A stretch of 64,000 bases of DNA, from NCBI RefSeq assembly GCF_025145285.1, contig NZ_CP102251.1, positions 3,472,001 through 3,536,000 of the forward strand, read 5' to 3'. The stretch's first letter is position 1. Each line of letters starts with the position of its first letter. This document shows positions 52,266 through 60,744 of the stretch, piece by piece. Position numbers and translations under genes: made by a program. The notes under the pieces are model-generated. The model searched no databases. It worked only from the letters and a program-made list of their open reading frames with translations, and was not told the DNA's origin. This DNA is from Alistipes onderdonkii (lineage in GTDB: Bacteria; Bacteroidota; Bacteroidia; Bacteroidales; Rikenellaceae).

Positions 52266-53369
52266 ATGAGATTGTTGGTTCTGATCATTGGCCTGGCGCT
52301 TGCCGGGGCCGTAAAAGCACAGGATATGAAGCCGTTGACACCGGAAGAAAGACGTGTGATCGTCGACAAGGGTACCGAAGCGCCTTTTTCGGGCCGTTAT
52401 TACAAGCATCGCGGAGAGGGGGTTTACCGTTGCCGCCAGTGCGGTGCGCCGTTGTACCGTTCGCAGGACAAGTTCGACGCCGGGTGCGGCTGGCCGAGTT
52501 TCGACGACGAAATCCCCGGTGCCGTGAGGCGCACGACGGATGCCGACGGCCGGCGTACCGAAATCACCTGTGCCCGCTGCGGCGGACACCTGGGGCATGT
52601 CTTTACGGGCGAAGGCTTTACGCCCAAAAATACGCGCCACTGCGTCAACTCCGTCTCGCTCGTGTTCGAACCCGAAGGGGAAGCTTCCGCCGGGGCCGAA
52701 ACGGCTGTAAAACCCGCGGCTTCCTCCCCGGAATCCGAAGGCCGGGCTGTCTCGCAGCCCGAAAAGCAGACGCAGCAGCCCGGAACCCAATTCGGGAGTC
52801 CCGGCGCTCAGGCGTCCGGGGCTGACTCGACGTCGGCCGCCGCCCGGCCGGGGGACGGGATGCCGCCCGCAGGGCAGGCCGCGGAGCGTGGCGCGACGGC
52901 GATCTTTGCCGGAGGTTGTTTCTGGGGCGTGGAATATATGCTTTCGAAAGTGCCCGGAGTCCTGAAGGTCGAGTCGGGCTACATCGGCGGCACGACCGAA
53001 AATCCCACCTATGAAGAGGTATGCAGCCACCGTACGGGACATGCCGAAGCCGTACGTGTGGTATTCGATCCTGCAAAGGTGTCCTACGAGACGCTGGCAC
53101 GCCTGTTCTTCGAAATCCACGACCCGACCCAGGAAAACGGGCAGGGCCCCGACCTCGGCGACCAGTACCGTTCCGAGATATTCTACACCTCGCCCGCCCA
53201 GCAGGCGACGGCCGAGAGGCTCATCGCCGAGTTGCGGCGCAAAGGCTACGACGTCGTGACGCAAGTCACCCCTGCGGGCCGTTTCTGGCCCGCCGAGGAT
53301 TACCACCAGCGATACTACGAGCGCAAGGGTACGCAGCCCTACTGCCACGCCTATACCAAGCGGTTTTGA
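52266..53369 (+). CDS. Secreted MsrB-MsrA methionine sulfoxide reductase fusion
   Basis: A 367-residue two-domain enzyme that repairs oxidised methionine. It has a signal peptide (MRLLVLIIGLALAGAVKA). MsrB comes first (about residues 22-140), with zinc pairs CRQC and CARC and the active Cys126 in RHCVNS. A long Pro/Ser/Ala/Gln-rich linker (about 140-210) leads to MsrA with active Cys218 in GGCFWG and the GYIGG and EDYHQ-type blocks. Export means it protects periplasmic or outer-membrane proteins. The order B then A is the reverse of the PilB/MsrAB arrangement of many bacteria. It lies 20 bases after hutI and may be co-transcribed. The ATG at 52266 was chosen over a GTG nine bases earlier. Confidence 0.93.
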   Translation: MRLLVLIIGLALAGAVKAQDMKPLTPEERRVIVDKGTEAPFSGRYYKHRGEGVYRCRQCGAPLYRSQDKFDAGCGWPSFDDEIPGAVRRTTDADGRRTEITCARCGGHLGHVFTGEGFTPKNTRHCVNSVSLVFEPEGEASAGAETAVKPAASSPESEGRAVSQPEKQTQQPGTQFGSPGAQASGADSTSAAARPGDGMPPAGQAAERGATAIFAGGCFWGVEYMLSKVPGVLKVESGYIGGTTENPTYEEVCSHRTGHAEAVRVVFDPAKVSYETLARLFFEIHDPTQENGQGPDLGDQYRSEIFYTSPAQQATAERLIAELRRKGYDVVTQVTPAGRFWPAEDYHQRYYERKGTQPYCHAYTKRF

Positions 53370-53509
53370 GTAGGGGTGGGTGTCGCCGCCGCGTTGTGCC
53401 CGGCCTTTCATGCCCGGACATCCTGTTGCCGTTTCCACCTCTGTCCTGTCCCGGACTTGCCGCCGCATAGCGCCCGCCGCCGGGGCATTTTCGATTCCGA
53501 TACGATTGT

Positions 53510-53539
53510 AAGACACCCCGCCTTGCAGCGGGGTGTCTT
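53510..53539. terminator. Strong hairpin between convergent genes
   Basis: AAGACACCCCGC (53510-53521) pairs perfectly with 53528-53539. Neither side has a proper T run, so it may be a bidirectional or mRNA-stabilising hairpin. Confidence 0.55.
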
Positions 53540-53627
53540 GCCGTCCGGGCGCAATCCCGGCCTGGGGCGATACGGGGCCTCGGCGCCGAATGGTTTTGAA
53601 AAACCGCTGCGGCGAAACACTCCCGGC

Positions 53628-53731
53628 CGAGGACAGATTGCCTTCCGTCCGTGGGCAGATTGCCTTTTGGCCGTGGATTGGTTGCCTTCCGTCCGTGGAC
53701 AGGCTGCCTTCCGGCTGTGGACAGGTCGCTG
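53628..53731. repeat. 22-base degenerate tandem repeat, about 4.7 copies
   Basis: Units begin at 53628, 53650, 53672, 53694 and 53716 (partial), of the form CGTGGACAGATTGCCTTCCG with substitutions. Copies abut without spacers. Confidence 0.9.
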
Positions 53732-53759
53732 TTTTTTAGGCCGTTGCCGCGTGCAAAGC

Positions 53760-54386
53760 CTATTCTTCGGTGAGTTTCCCGATCTCGCCCCGCATGATGT
53801 GGGGCAGATTTTCGCGGATTTTCCCGATGGGCCAGTCCCACCATCGCATCTCCTGCAACCTGGCTACGGTGTCCGCGTCGAAACGCCTGCGGATCACCCT
53901 GGCCGGCACGCCGCCGACGATGGTGTAGGGCGGGACATCCCTGGTGACGACCGCCCGTGCCGCGATCACCGCGCCGTCGCCGATCCTCACACCGGCCATG
54001 ATAACCGCTTCGTACCCGATCCATACGTCGTTCCCGATTACGATGTCGCCTTTGTTGTCCCACGCCGCGGCGACATCCTTCCTGTCCAGTCCCCACTCCT
54101 CGAAAAAGAGCGGAAACGTATAGTTGGCCAGCGAACCCAGCGTGTGGTTGGCACTGTTGAACAGGAACCGTGCGCCGCACGCTATCGAACAGAACCTGCC
54201 GATCACCAGCCGGTCGCCGTTGACGGGGTAGTGGTACAGGACGTTGTTCTTTTCGAATTGCGTCGGGTCGTTCACGAAATCGTTGTAGATCGTGTAGTCC
54301 CCGACCTCGATCATCGGATTGCCGATGACCGTGTTCAGGTAGACCGTCTGCCGGTCGTTCGTGCGGGGATAGGTCTTGCTATTCAT
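53760..54386 (-). CDS. Vat/CatB-like xenobiotic acetyltransferase (hexapeptide)
   Basis: A 208-residue acetyl-CoA-dependent enzyme with a left-handed beta-helix. N-terminal YNDFVNDPTQFEKNNVLYHYP and SIACGARFLFNSANHTLGSLANYTFP, then WDNKGDIVIGNDVWIGYEAVIMAGVRIGDGAVIAARAVVTRDVPPYTIVGGVPARVI, match the streptogramin/chloramphenicol acetyltransferase group, including the catalytic His of NSANHTLG. It could give drug resistance, but chromosomal members often have other roles. It is transcribed after umuC with an 11-base gap, so it may be in the damage-inducible umuDC transcript. Confidence 0.88.
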   Translation of the reverse strand: MNSKTYPRTNDRQTVYLNTVIGNPMIEVGDYTIYNDFVNDPTQFEKNNVLYHYPVNGDRLVIGRFCSIACGARFLFNSANHTLGSLANYTFPLFFEEWGLDRKDVAAAWDNKGDIVIGNDVWIGYEAVIMAGVRIGDGAVIAARAVVTRDVPPYTIVGGVPARVIRRRFDADTVARLQEMRWWDWPIGKIRENLPHIMRGEIGKLTEE

Positions 54387-54397
54387 GGCTGGTCGTT

Positions 54398-55678
54398 TCA
54401 GTCTGCTTTTACGGTGATGATTTGTTTCCAGTCGGTCGTATATTCCTGCGAGAGGTGCTGGCGGTTCATTTTCAGCGGGGCGAACCCCTGTGCCGCCACC
54501 ACGACCCTGTTGCGGCCGTAGGTGCGGTTGGTCGCATCCATGGCGTCCATCAGCCGGGCGTGCCTGGCACGATCCACGGGGTCGAACAGGTCGGTTTGCA
54601 ACCCCGTGCGCGACGAAATGTCCGAAAGCGTAATCCCGGCTTTCTTGTAGCCGTAGCCTTTGCGGAATATGCGTTGCAGGGCCTTTGCCGCCAGCGGCAC
54701 CAGCTCCAGCGTGTCGTCGGTCGGCACCACGGGGCGCACGGTCTGGCTTTCGAAATACTGGGGCAGCTCCTCGCGGTGGCGGTTGGTGAGGATGTAGACC
54801 GTCACCTCGCCGCAGAGGCTTTGCTGGCGGCGCAGTTTCTCGGCGGCCATCGAGGCGAACGCCGCCACCGAGGTGTGTATCTCCTCGTATTGGGTCAGCT
54901 CGTGCGCGAAGCTGCGCGAGACGGTGATCTGCTGTTTGGCCGGCGGGGCGCTCTCGAAGTCGATGCACGCCTCGCCCTGAAGCTCTTTCCATGTGCGCAG
55001 CCCCGTGACCCCCATGCGGCCGCGTATCCATGCCTCGGGACGCTGCACGAAGTTCCATGCCGTACGTACGTTGGCGGCCTGCAACATGCGCCGGTGCTTG
55101 CGCCCGATGCCCCAGACATCCTCTATCGGGAATTTGCGCAGTACCTTTTCGATGTCCTGCGGACGGTACATCAGGCAGGCGCCCTGCAACTTGGGGTACT
55201 CCTTGCAGAGTTTCGACGCGATCTTGGCCAGCGTTTTGGTCGGGGCGATGCCGATGCTCACGGGGATGCCCGTATTGCGGCGTACCGTGCGGCTGATGTG
55301 CCGTCCCAACTCCTCCAGTCGTCCGGTTTCGATGCCCCGCAAGTCGAGGAACGCCTCGTCGATGGAGTACACCTCGGCGGCGGGAACCATGCGGCGGAGC
55401 GTCCAGATCACGCGCCGCGACATGTCGCCGTAGAGGTTGAAATTACTCGAAAAGACGGCTACATTATGCCTTTTTTCGAGGTCGCGGATCTGGAAATAGG
55501 GGTGTCCCATGCGGATGCCGAGCGCCTTGGCCTCGTTCGAGCGCGCGATCACGCAGCCGTCGTTGTTCGACAGCACGACGACGGGCCGCCCCTCCAGTTC
55601 GGGGCGGAAGACCCGCTCGCACGAGGCGAAGAAATTATTGCAGTCGCAAAGTCCGTACATCGTTTTTTCGTGTTGCAT
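54398..55678 (-). CDS. umuC: Y-family DNA polymerase, UmuC subunit
   Basis: A 426-residue translesion polymerase that copies past damaged bases. Marks are MYGLCDCNNFFASCERVFRPELEGRPVVVLSNNDGCVIARSNEAKALGI at the start, VYSIDEAFLDL (catalytic Asp-Glu) and GIGRKHRRML. The C-terminal part carries the little-finger and UmuC tail region. Start may be at 55678 or at the internal ATG giving MYGLCDC (55660). It lies 87 bases downstream of umuD; the gap holds a run of nine C (55689-55697). Confidence 0.95.
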   Translation of the reverse strand: MQHEKTMYGLCDCNNFFASCERVFRPELEGRPVVVLSNNDGCVIARSNEAKALGIRMGHPYFQIRDLEKRHNVAVFSSNFNLYGDMSRRVIWTLRRMVPAAEVYSIDEAFLDLRGIETGRLEELGRHISRTVRRNTGIPVSIGIAPTKTLAKIASKLCKEYPKLQGACLMYRPQDIEKVLRKFPIEDVWGIGRKHRRMLQAANVRTAWNFVQRPEAWIRGRMGVTGLRTWKELQGEACIDFESAPPAKQQITVSRSFAHELTQYEEIHTSVAAFASMAAEKLRRQQSLCGEVTVYILTNRHREELPQYFESQTVRPVVPTDDTLELVPLAAKALQRIFRKGYGYKKAGITLSDISSRTGLQTDLFDPVDRARHARLMDAMDATNRTYGRNRVVVAAQGFAPLKMNRQHLSQEYTTDWKQIITVKAD

Positions 55679-55765
55679 GTTGTCCGTGCCCCCCCCCTCG
55701 GGCGTTGTGGTTCCCTCGCGGGGATATTGCTCGGCGTGAAGAGACTGGGCCTCCCCGCGGCCGCT

Positions 55766-56218
55766 TCAGACCTTTTTGATGGCGTACGTCACCACGCCCC
55801 ATACCGAAAAATCGCTTTCCTGGCCGATCTCGATCGGTTTGTAGCGCTTGTTCGCGGGCATGAGGACGATCTTGCCCTGTCCCATCCGCAGGCGTTTGAG
55901 GGTGAATTCCCCGTCGAGGAAACATACGGCGACACAGCCGTCGTAGGCCTCCAGCGACTTGTCCACGACCAGCAGGTCGCCGTCGGCGATGCCGTCGTCC
56001 TGCATGCTGTCGCCCGCGACCCGAGCGAAGAATGTCGCACCCGGATTGCGAACCAGCTCCCGGTTCAGGTCGAGGGGCGGGTCGAGGTGGTCGTCGGCCG
56101 GCGAGGGAAAACCCGCCGAGACGCCGCTCGTCGCCACGGGAAGTTCCGTGCGGGTCGAGGTGTCGGGGCGGACGAGCCGGAGCCGTATTTCTTCCTGGTT
56201 GTCCATCTTGTTATCCAT
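55766..56218 (-). CDS. umuD: UmuD-like S24 peptidase, DNA polymerase V subunit
   Basis: A 150-residue LexA-type self-cleaving protein. The cleavage site is Ala35-Gly36 in SGVSAGFPSP and the Ser/Lys dyad is Ser71 (AGDSMQDD) and Lys87 (VDKSLE). After RecA-stimulated cleavage it should form polymerase V with UmuC. The start at 56218 (MDNKMDN) is preferred over the longer frame from 56308, which would run into the promoter region of the eamA gene. The two genes are divergent. LexA-binding sites could not be identified with confidence. Confidence 0.92.
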   Translation of the reverse strand: MDNKMDNQEEIRLRLVRPDTSTRTELPVATSGVSAGFPSPADDHLDPPLDLNRELVRNPGATFFARVAGDSMQDDGIADGDLLVVDKSLEAYDGCVAVCFLDGEFTLKRLRMGQGKIVLMPANKRYKPIEIGQESDFSVWGVVTYAIKKV

Positions 56219-56241
56219 AGTCGCTGCAAAATTGCAAAAAA

Positions 56242-56274
56242 TTTCGTGTAAACCGGCAATATTTCCTACATTTG
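56242..56274 (+). promoter_or_regulatory. Promoter of the EamA transporter gene
   Basis: TACATTTG at 56267-56274 with imperfect TTTC at 56242-56245, 21 bases upstream; start codon 20 bases downstream. Confidence 0.5.
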
Positions 56275-56294
56275 CCTCCTGAAATCCCGGTTTT

Positions 56295-57179
56295 ATGGAA
56301 CGTGCCAAAGGTATTCTCTACGCGGCCCTGTCGTCGTCGACTTTCGGGCTGGCGCCGCTCTTCACACTGCTGCTGCTCGGCCTGGGCTACTCTTCGTTCG
56401 AGGTGCTGTCCTACCGTTGGGGTGTCGCGTCGCTGTTTCTCGGTGCCCTGGCGCTGTTCGCCGGGCGCAGTTTCCGCCTCTCGTGGCCGGAATTGCGGAC
56501 GGTATTCTTCCTGAGCCTTTTCCGCGCCGCCACGTCGCTGAGCCTGGTCATCGCCTACCAGCATATCGCCAGCGGTGTCGCGTCGACCATCCATTTCATG
56601 TATCCGCTGGCCGTCGCCCTGGCCATGATGTGCTTCTTCCGCGAAAAAGGCTCCGTATGGGTCTTTGCGGCCATCGGCATGTCCATCGTCGGCGCCGTGC
56701 TCCTCTCGCTGGGCAACGTCGATTTCACCCGGGGGAATACCACGCTGGGCATGGTCTCGGCCGCCGTTTCGGTCGTTTCTTACGGCGGTTATATCGTTGG
56801 CGTGCGCAAGAGCCGTGCCGTGGGGATCGACTCCACGGTGCTGACCTGTTACGTGATGGGGCTGGGGGCTTTGTATTTCATTGCCGGCGGCCTCGTTACG
56901 GGCGGTATTCGCATCGAGACGGACGGCACGGCGTGGCTCTGCATCCTCGGGGTGGCGCTTCCGGCCACGGCCGTGTCGAACATGACGCTGGTGCAGGCCA
57001 TCAAACGCATCGGGCCGACGCTGACCTCGGTCTTCGGGGCCTTGGAACCGCTTACGGCCGTGGTCATCGGCGTCGCGGTCTTCGGCGAACCCTTTACGGT
57101 GCAGGGCGCTGCGGGCATTCTGCTGATCGTCGCAGCCGTCACGATCGTCATCCTGCACAGCGGCCGCCGGAAAGCCTGA
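56295..57179 (+). CDS. EamA/DMT-family transporter
   Basis: A 294-residue inner-membrane protein with ten hydrophobic helices in two EamA repeats. The first starts at MERAKGILYAALSSSTFGLAPLF. The second begins around TLGMVSAAVSVVSYGGYIVGVRKSRA, with LEPLTAVVIGVAVFGEPFTVQG at its typical end block. Members export amino acids or other metabolites; the substrate cannot be read from sequence. It is divergent from umuD with a 76-base gap, and is followed by 146 bases without a gene. Confidence 0.88.
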   Translation: MERAKGILYAALSSSTFGLAPLFTLLLLGLGYSSFEVLSYRWGVASLFLGALALFAGRSFRLSWPELRTVFFLSLFRAATSLSLVIAYQHIASGVASTIHFMYPLAVALAMMCFFREKGSVWVFAAIGMSIVGAVLLSLGNVDFTRGNTTLGMVSAAVSVVSYGGYIVGVRKSRAVGIDSTVLTCYVMGLGALYFIAGGLVTGGIRIETDGTAWLCILGVALPATAVSNMTLVQAIKRIGPTLTSVFGALEPLTAVVIGVAVFGEPFTVQGAAGILLIVAAVTIVILHSGRRKA

Positions 57180-57325
57180 CCAGGCCGCACTGCGACGTGC
57201 TGCCGCCCGGGGATCGCGGCTTCCGGATAAAGGCGGCGCGCTTCCGGCCGCGGGGGACGGCTTCCCGGATACGGATAACCTACTCCCGGACAAAATAGAA
57301 CCGACGGAAAACCCGTTTTACCGAT

Positions 57326-58261
57326 ATGATCATCAGTGCCAGCCGCCGGACGGATATTCCGGCTTTCTATGCGCCGTGGTTCTTCAACCGCCTGCAGGAG
57401 GGTTACCTCCTTGTGCCCAATCCCTTCGACCCGAGGACGCTCAGCCGCATCAGCCTCGGGCGCGACGTCGTGGACTGCATCGTATTCTGGACGAAGAACC
57501 CGGCGCCGATGCTGCCGCGGCTCGGGGAGTTGTCGGGCTACAACTATTATTTCCAGTATACGCTCAATCCCTACGGCGCCGACCTGGAAAAGCACCTGCC
57601 GCCGCTCGAAAGGCGGATCGAGACCTTCAAACGCCTCTCGGATCAGGTAGGGCGCGACAGGGTGGTGTGGCGCTATGACCCGATTCTCACCAATGCGACC
57701 TGCGACGTGGATTTCCACTGCGAGGCCTTCGCCCGGATCGCCCATGCCCTGCGGGATCATACGACGACCTGCATGCTGGGCTTCATCGACCATTACCGCC
57801 ATATCCGCGGCGTCCTCGGGGCGCTCGGTATCGGGCCCCTGCAGCGGGACGAAATCCGGCGGATGGCCGTGTCGTTCCGCCGGACGGCGGCCTCGACGCC
57901 CATCGCATTGAAGACCTGCACCGCAAAGGTCGACCTTCGGCACCTGGGCATCCCGGCCGGCATGTGCATCGACCGCGGGCTGGTCGAACGCATTGCGGGC
58001 TATCCGATCGCGGCGAAGAAGGATGCGAACCAGCGCCATATCTGCAATTGCGTCGAGAGCATCGACATCGGCACCTATGAAAGCTGTCTGAACGGCTGTG
58101 TCTATTGCTATGCCATCCGGGGCAATTACGATACGGCGGAGTATAACCGCCGCAGGCACGATCCCCGCTCGCCGCTGATGATCGGGCATCTTTGCGACGA
58201 CGATGTGGTGAAAGAGCGGCCGGTAAAAAGCCTCCGCAGCACGCAGCATACGCTGTTTTAA
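57326..58261 (+). CDS. DUF1848 protein with C-terminal cysteine cluster
   Basis: A 311-residue protein of the DUF1848 family. N-terminal MIISASRRTDIPAFYAPWFFNRLQEGYLLVPNPF and IVFWTKNPAPM are diagnostic. The C-terminal cysteines (CNCVESIDIGTYESC, CVYCYA) look like an iron-sulfur cluster site; the CxxxCxxC in CLNGCVYC resembles the radical SAM signature but sits near the C-terminus. The function is unknown; the family is often placed near DNA repair or radical SAM genes. The stop overlaps the stop of the opposite-strand gene by four bases. Confidence 0.85.
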   Translation: MIISASRRTDIPAFYAPWFFNRLQEGYLLVPNPFDPRTLSRISLGRDVVDCIVFWTKNPAPMLPRLGELSGYNYYFQYTLNPYGADLEKHLPPLERRIETFKRLSDQVGRDRVVWRYDPILTNATCDVDFHCEAFARIAHALRDHTTTCMLGFIDHYRHIRGVLGALGIGPLQRDEIRRMAVSFRRTAASTPIALKTCTAKVDLRHLGIPAGMCIDRGLVERIAGYPIAAKKDANQRHICNCVESIDIGTYESCLNGCVYCYAIRGNYDTAEYNRRRHDPRSPLMIGHLCDDDVVKERPVKSLRSTQHTLF

Positions 58262-58572
58262 CAGGACGGCGTCTCTTCGGGGGAGTGTTTCTTCGATATT
58301 TTCCCGGATAGCTCTCGGTATGTGCAGTTCATTATTTCATAGCGTTTTACTTCATGCGTCCTGCGGTCTTCCTGCACCAGATAGGCGCGTTTTGCCCACG
58401 CCTCGATCGTGAAATCGCATGCCGGCCCTTCCAATTTCAGCACGTGCGAGTCCATCAGGTTCCAGAAAATGAAGCGCAGCTTGTTGGCATAGCTTCCGTT
58501 TGCAAACGACATTTGTGCGCCCGTTTCGTCCTTAAAATAGACGCTGTTGAAATTTTCTCTTGCCCGTCCCAT
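58258..58572 (-). CDS. Conserved small hypothetical protein
   Basis: A 104-residue soluble protein (MGRARENFNSVYFKDETGAQMS...). I do not recognise a characterised family. It has mixed alpha/beta character, several aromatic residues and a Lys/Ser-rich C-terminus (GKISKKHSPEET). The start at 58572 is chosen because the upstream region lacks protein-like sequence. It is convergent with the DUF1848 gene, sharing stop-codon bases. Confidence that it is a real gene rests on unbiased amino-acid composition and its position filling an otherwise empty gap. Confidence 0.6.
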   Translation of the reverse strand: MGRARENFNSVYFKDETGAQMSFANGSYANKLRFIFWNLMDSHVLKLEGPACDFTIEAWAKRAYLVQEDRRTHEVKRYEIMNCTYRELSGKISKKHSPEETPSC

Positions 58573-58675
58573 AACAGTTGTGTTTAGTCGGTGCAAAGGT
58601 CGGAAGGTGTAATGACAAGTTTTGACACCGTTGCGTATTTTTTTGAATGCACGATGCCGGAATGAAGTTCTCAAA

Positions 58676-59836
58676 CTATCGTTTTAGCACCTTTCGCAAC
58701 CTGTCGAGCCCCTCGGCCAGCAATTTCCGCGGGCAGGCGATGTTCAGGCGGATGAAATCCCGGCCGGCCTCGCCGTATATCGACCCGGGGTTTATGCGCA
58801 GTTTCGCCTCTTCGAGCAGCTTCGTCTCCAGCTCGTCGGACGTAAGCCCCGATGCCCGACAGTCGACCCACACCAGATATGTTCCCTCCAGCGGCAGCAC
58901 CGGGTACTGCGGCAGGTTGCGGTCGAAATACTCCCGCAGGAAGCGGTAGTTGTCGTGCAGGTATTCGTTGAGCGTATCGAGCCATTCGGCGCCTTCGTCG
59001 TAGGCTGCGATCAGCGCTTCGATGGCCAGGGGGCCGATCTCCCCGGTTTCGTTGATCTGGAGCGAGTGCCCGATCCTTGCCCTCAGGGCCGCATCCGCCG
59101 CGAAGATGTTGGCGACCTGCAACCCCGCGAGGTTGAATGCCTTGCTCGGCGAAGTGCAGGTCACCGAGCTGCGTTCGAACTCCTCGCAGAGCGAGGCGAA
59201 CGGCGTATAGCTAAATCCCGGCATCACCAGCTCGCAGTGTATCTCGTCAGCCACGACCACGACGTCGTGGCGCAGGCACAGCTCCCCGATGCGGCGCAGC
59301 TCCGCGGGCGTCCAGACCCGTCCGGCAGGGTTGTGCGGGTTGCATAGCAGCATCAGCTTCACGGCAGGGTCGGCGGCTTTACGCTCCAGGTCGTCGAAGT
59401 CGATCGTGTAGGTGTTGTCGCGGTATACCAGCGGGCTTTCGGCCGCCTGGCATCCGCTGTTGTGGATCGAGGTGAAGAAATGGTTGTAGACCGGCGTCTG
59501 GATCAGGACTTTGTCGCCCGGTTGCGTCAGGGCCTTGATGACGGCCGACAGGGCGGGGATGACGCCTGTCGTATGGAGCACCCATTCCGGCCGTATCTGC
59601 CAGCCGTGGCGGCGGCGGAACCACCCCGTAATCGCATCGTAGTAGGCTTTCGGAGCCGTCGCATACCCGAAAATGTCGTGTTGCACCCGCCGCTGCAAGG
59701 CGGCTGCGACAGCGGGTGCCGTGTGGAAGTCCATGTCGGCCACCCACATGGGCAGCACCTCGGGATCGGTATCCATATCCCATTTGATCGCGTTCGTCCC
59801 GCGGCGCGGGACTATTTCATCGAAATCGTATTTCAT
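58676..59836 (-). CDS. PatB/MalY-type aminotransferase, probable cystathionine beta-lyase
   Basis: A 386-residue fold-type I PLP enzyme. Signatures are KWDMDTDPEVLPMWVADMDFHTAPAV near the N-terminus, LLCNPHNPAGRVW, VVVADEIHCELV and the PLP lysine in SPSKAFNLAGLQ. The C-terminus has INPGSIYGEAGRDFIRLNIACP with the carboxylate-binding Arg. MalY/PatB enzymes split cystathionine or cysteine conjugates to homocysteine or thiol, pyruvate and ammonia. The gene stands alone, with 104 bases to the next gene. Confidence 0.9.
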   Translation of the reverse strand: MKYDFDEIVPRRGTNAIKWDMDTDPEVLPMWVADMDFHTAPAVAAALQRRVQHDIFGYATAPKAYYDAITGWFRRRHGWQIRPEWVLHTTGVIPALSAVIKALTQPGDKVLIQTPVYNHFFTSIHNSGCQAAESPLVYRDNTYTIDFDDLERKAADPAVKLMLLCNPHNPAGRVWTPAELRRIGELCLRHDVVVVADEIHCELVMPGFSYTPFASLCEEFERSSVTCTSPSKAFNLAGLQVANIFAADAALRARIGHSLQINETGEIGPLAIEALIAAYDEGAEWLDTLNEYLHDNYRFLREYFDRNLPQYPVLPLEGTYLVWVDCRASGLTSDELETKLLEEAKLRINPGSIYGEAGRDFIRLNIACPRKLLAEGLDRLRKVLKR

Positions 59837-60096
59837 GCGGAATTGTATTTGCTCGTTTATAAATACGTCGGAGCCTCCCCGAAAGTTTCATTCCGGGTTC
59901 CGGTTTTGCACGGCAGGCAGGCTGCCGGCTTGCCCTCGCGTTCCGGCAGCGTACCCTTATGCTCGCCGAGGTACCCTTATCTGCTTCTCCTTTCCCCATC
60001 CGTACCGCCATGCGATGCGGGGAAACGAAAAACGAGGCAGTCGTAAACTGCCTCGTTTTTCGTTTCTTGCCTCCGGGGATTTTCCCTTCGGTTTGC
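59837..60096. other. Gap with first copy of a duplicated tRNA-linked block
   Basis: No gene. The segment from about 59940 to 60180, including tRNA-Asp, is repeated with changes at about 60510-60750, offset by 571 bases. Confidence 0.8.
60022..60060 (-). terminator. Terminator of the first tRNA-Asp
   Basis: Perfect 14-base stem (60028-60041 with 60047-60060, core CGAGGCAGT) and CGTAA loop; the minus-strand product ends in five T. Confidence 0.93.
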
Positions 60097-60099
60097 TGG

Positions 60100-60173
60100 C
60101 GGTGCGTAGGGGACTCGAACCCCTGACCCCGTGCGTGACAGGCACGTATTCTAACCAGCTGAACTAACGCACC
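60100..60173 (-). tRNA. tRNA-Asp (anticodon GTC), copy 1
   Basis: Complete 74-base cloverleaf: acceptor GGTGCGT/ACGCACC, anticodon loop CTGTCAC (anticodon at 60137-60139), T arm GGTTCGAGTCC, discriminator G. CCA is encoded just after (60097-60099). It has its own promoter and terminator. Confidence 0.96.
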
Positions 60174-60191
60174 ATTTTGGTATTGCGAGTG

Positions 60192-60222
60192 CAAAGATAC
60201 TATATTTTCTAAAACCTGCAAA
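60192..60222 (-). promoter_or_regulatory. Promoter of tRNA-Asp copy 1
   Basis: Minus-strand TTTG (60222-60219), 19 bases, TATCTTTG (60199-60192), 19 bases before the tRNA. Confidence 0.8.
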
Positions 60223-60595
60223 TAATTCCGTGATATTTTTTTTGCCGTTTGCCTGCCGTGTCCGGCTGTGCCGCCGCCGGATACGTGCCTCCCGGCAGGT
60301 GTGCTGTTCCCTGCCCCCTCCGGCCTGTCCGCTGCTTCCCCGCCTCCCGCCGGGGATGTGGATGGATTCTCCGGGGCCGGCGGATGTTTTTCCTTTCCGG
60401 GGTCGCCGGGCGGATTCTCCGGAGCATCCTATTGTTTTCCTTTCCCGGAACCGTAGGGTAGGTGTCCTTGGGGACTTTCTTTCCGGCGTGAGCCCTCCCC
60501 CTTGTTCCGGCAGGCGTACCCCCTCCCTTATGCTCGTCGACGTACCCTTATCTGCCTTGCCTTTCCCCGTCCGCACCGCCATGCGATGCGGGGAA
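60223..60595. other. Gap between the two tRNA-Asp units
   Basis: No credible gene. It includes a degenerate direct repeat with 48-base period (GGATTCTCCGG...TTTTCCTTTCC at about 60364 and 60412) and the left part of the second tRNA-linked block. Confidence 0.65.
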
Positions 60596-60629
60596 ACGAA
60601 AAACGAGGCAGTCGTAAACTGCCTCGTTT
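60596..60629 (-). terminator. Terminator of tRNA-Asp copy 2
   Basis: Stem 60601-60612 with 60618-60629, same GAGGCAGT core and CGTAA loop as copy 1, T run on the minus strand. Confidence 0.92.
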
Positions 60630-60670
60630 CCTGTTCCTTGCCTCCGGGGATTTCCCCTTCGGTTTGCTGG

Positions 60671-60744
60671 CGGTGCGTAGGGGACTCGAACCCCTGACCC
60701 CGTGCGTGACAGGCACGTATTCTAACCAGCTGAACTAACGCACC
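60671..60744 (-). tRNA. tRNA-Asp (anticodon GTC), copy 2
   Basis: Identical in sequence to copy 1 over the 74-base tRNA. CCA is encoded at 60668-60670. Flanked by an independent promoter and terminator. Confidence 0.96.

Larger units (their letters stand above)
53370..53759. other. Gene-free gap with hairpin and tandem repeats
   Basis: Contains a perfect 12-base hairpin at 53510-53539 and four to five copies of a 22-base repeat at 53628-53731. No credible gene on either strand. Confidence 0.7.

Noticed and set aside
53628..53731. CRISPR array
   Set aside because: The 22-base units abut with no spacers, are degenerate, and no cas genes are near.
60097..60744. tRNA-Asp repeats as attachment sites of an integrated element
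   Set aside because: Only about 490 bases separate the copies, with no integrase or cargo; both copies have complete promoters and terminators.
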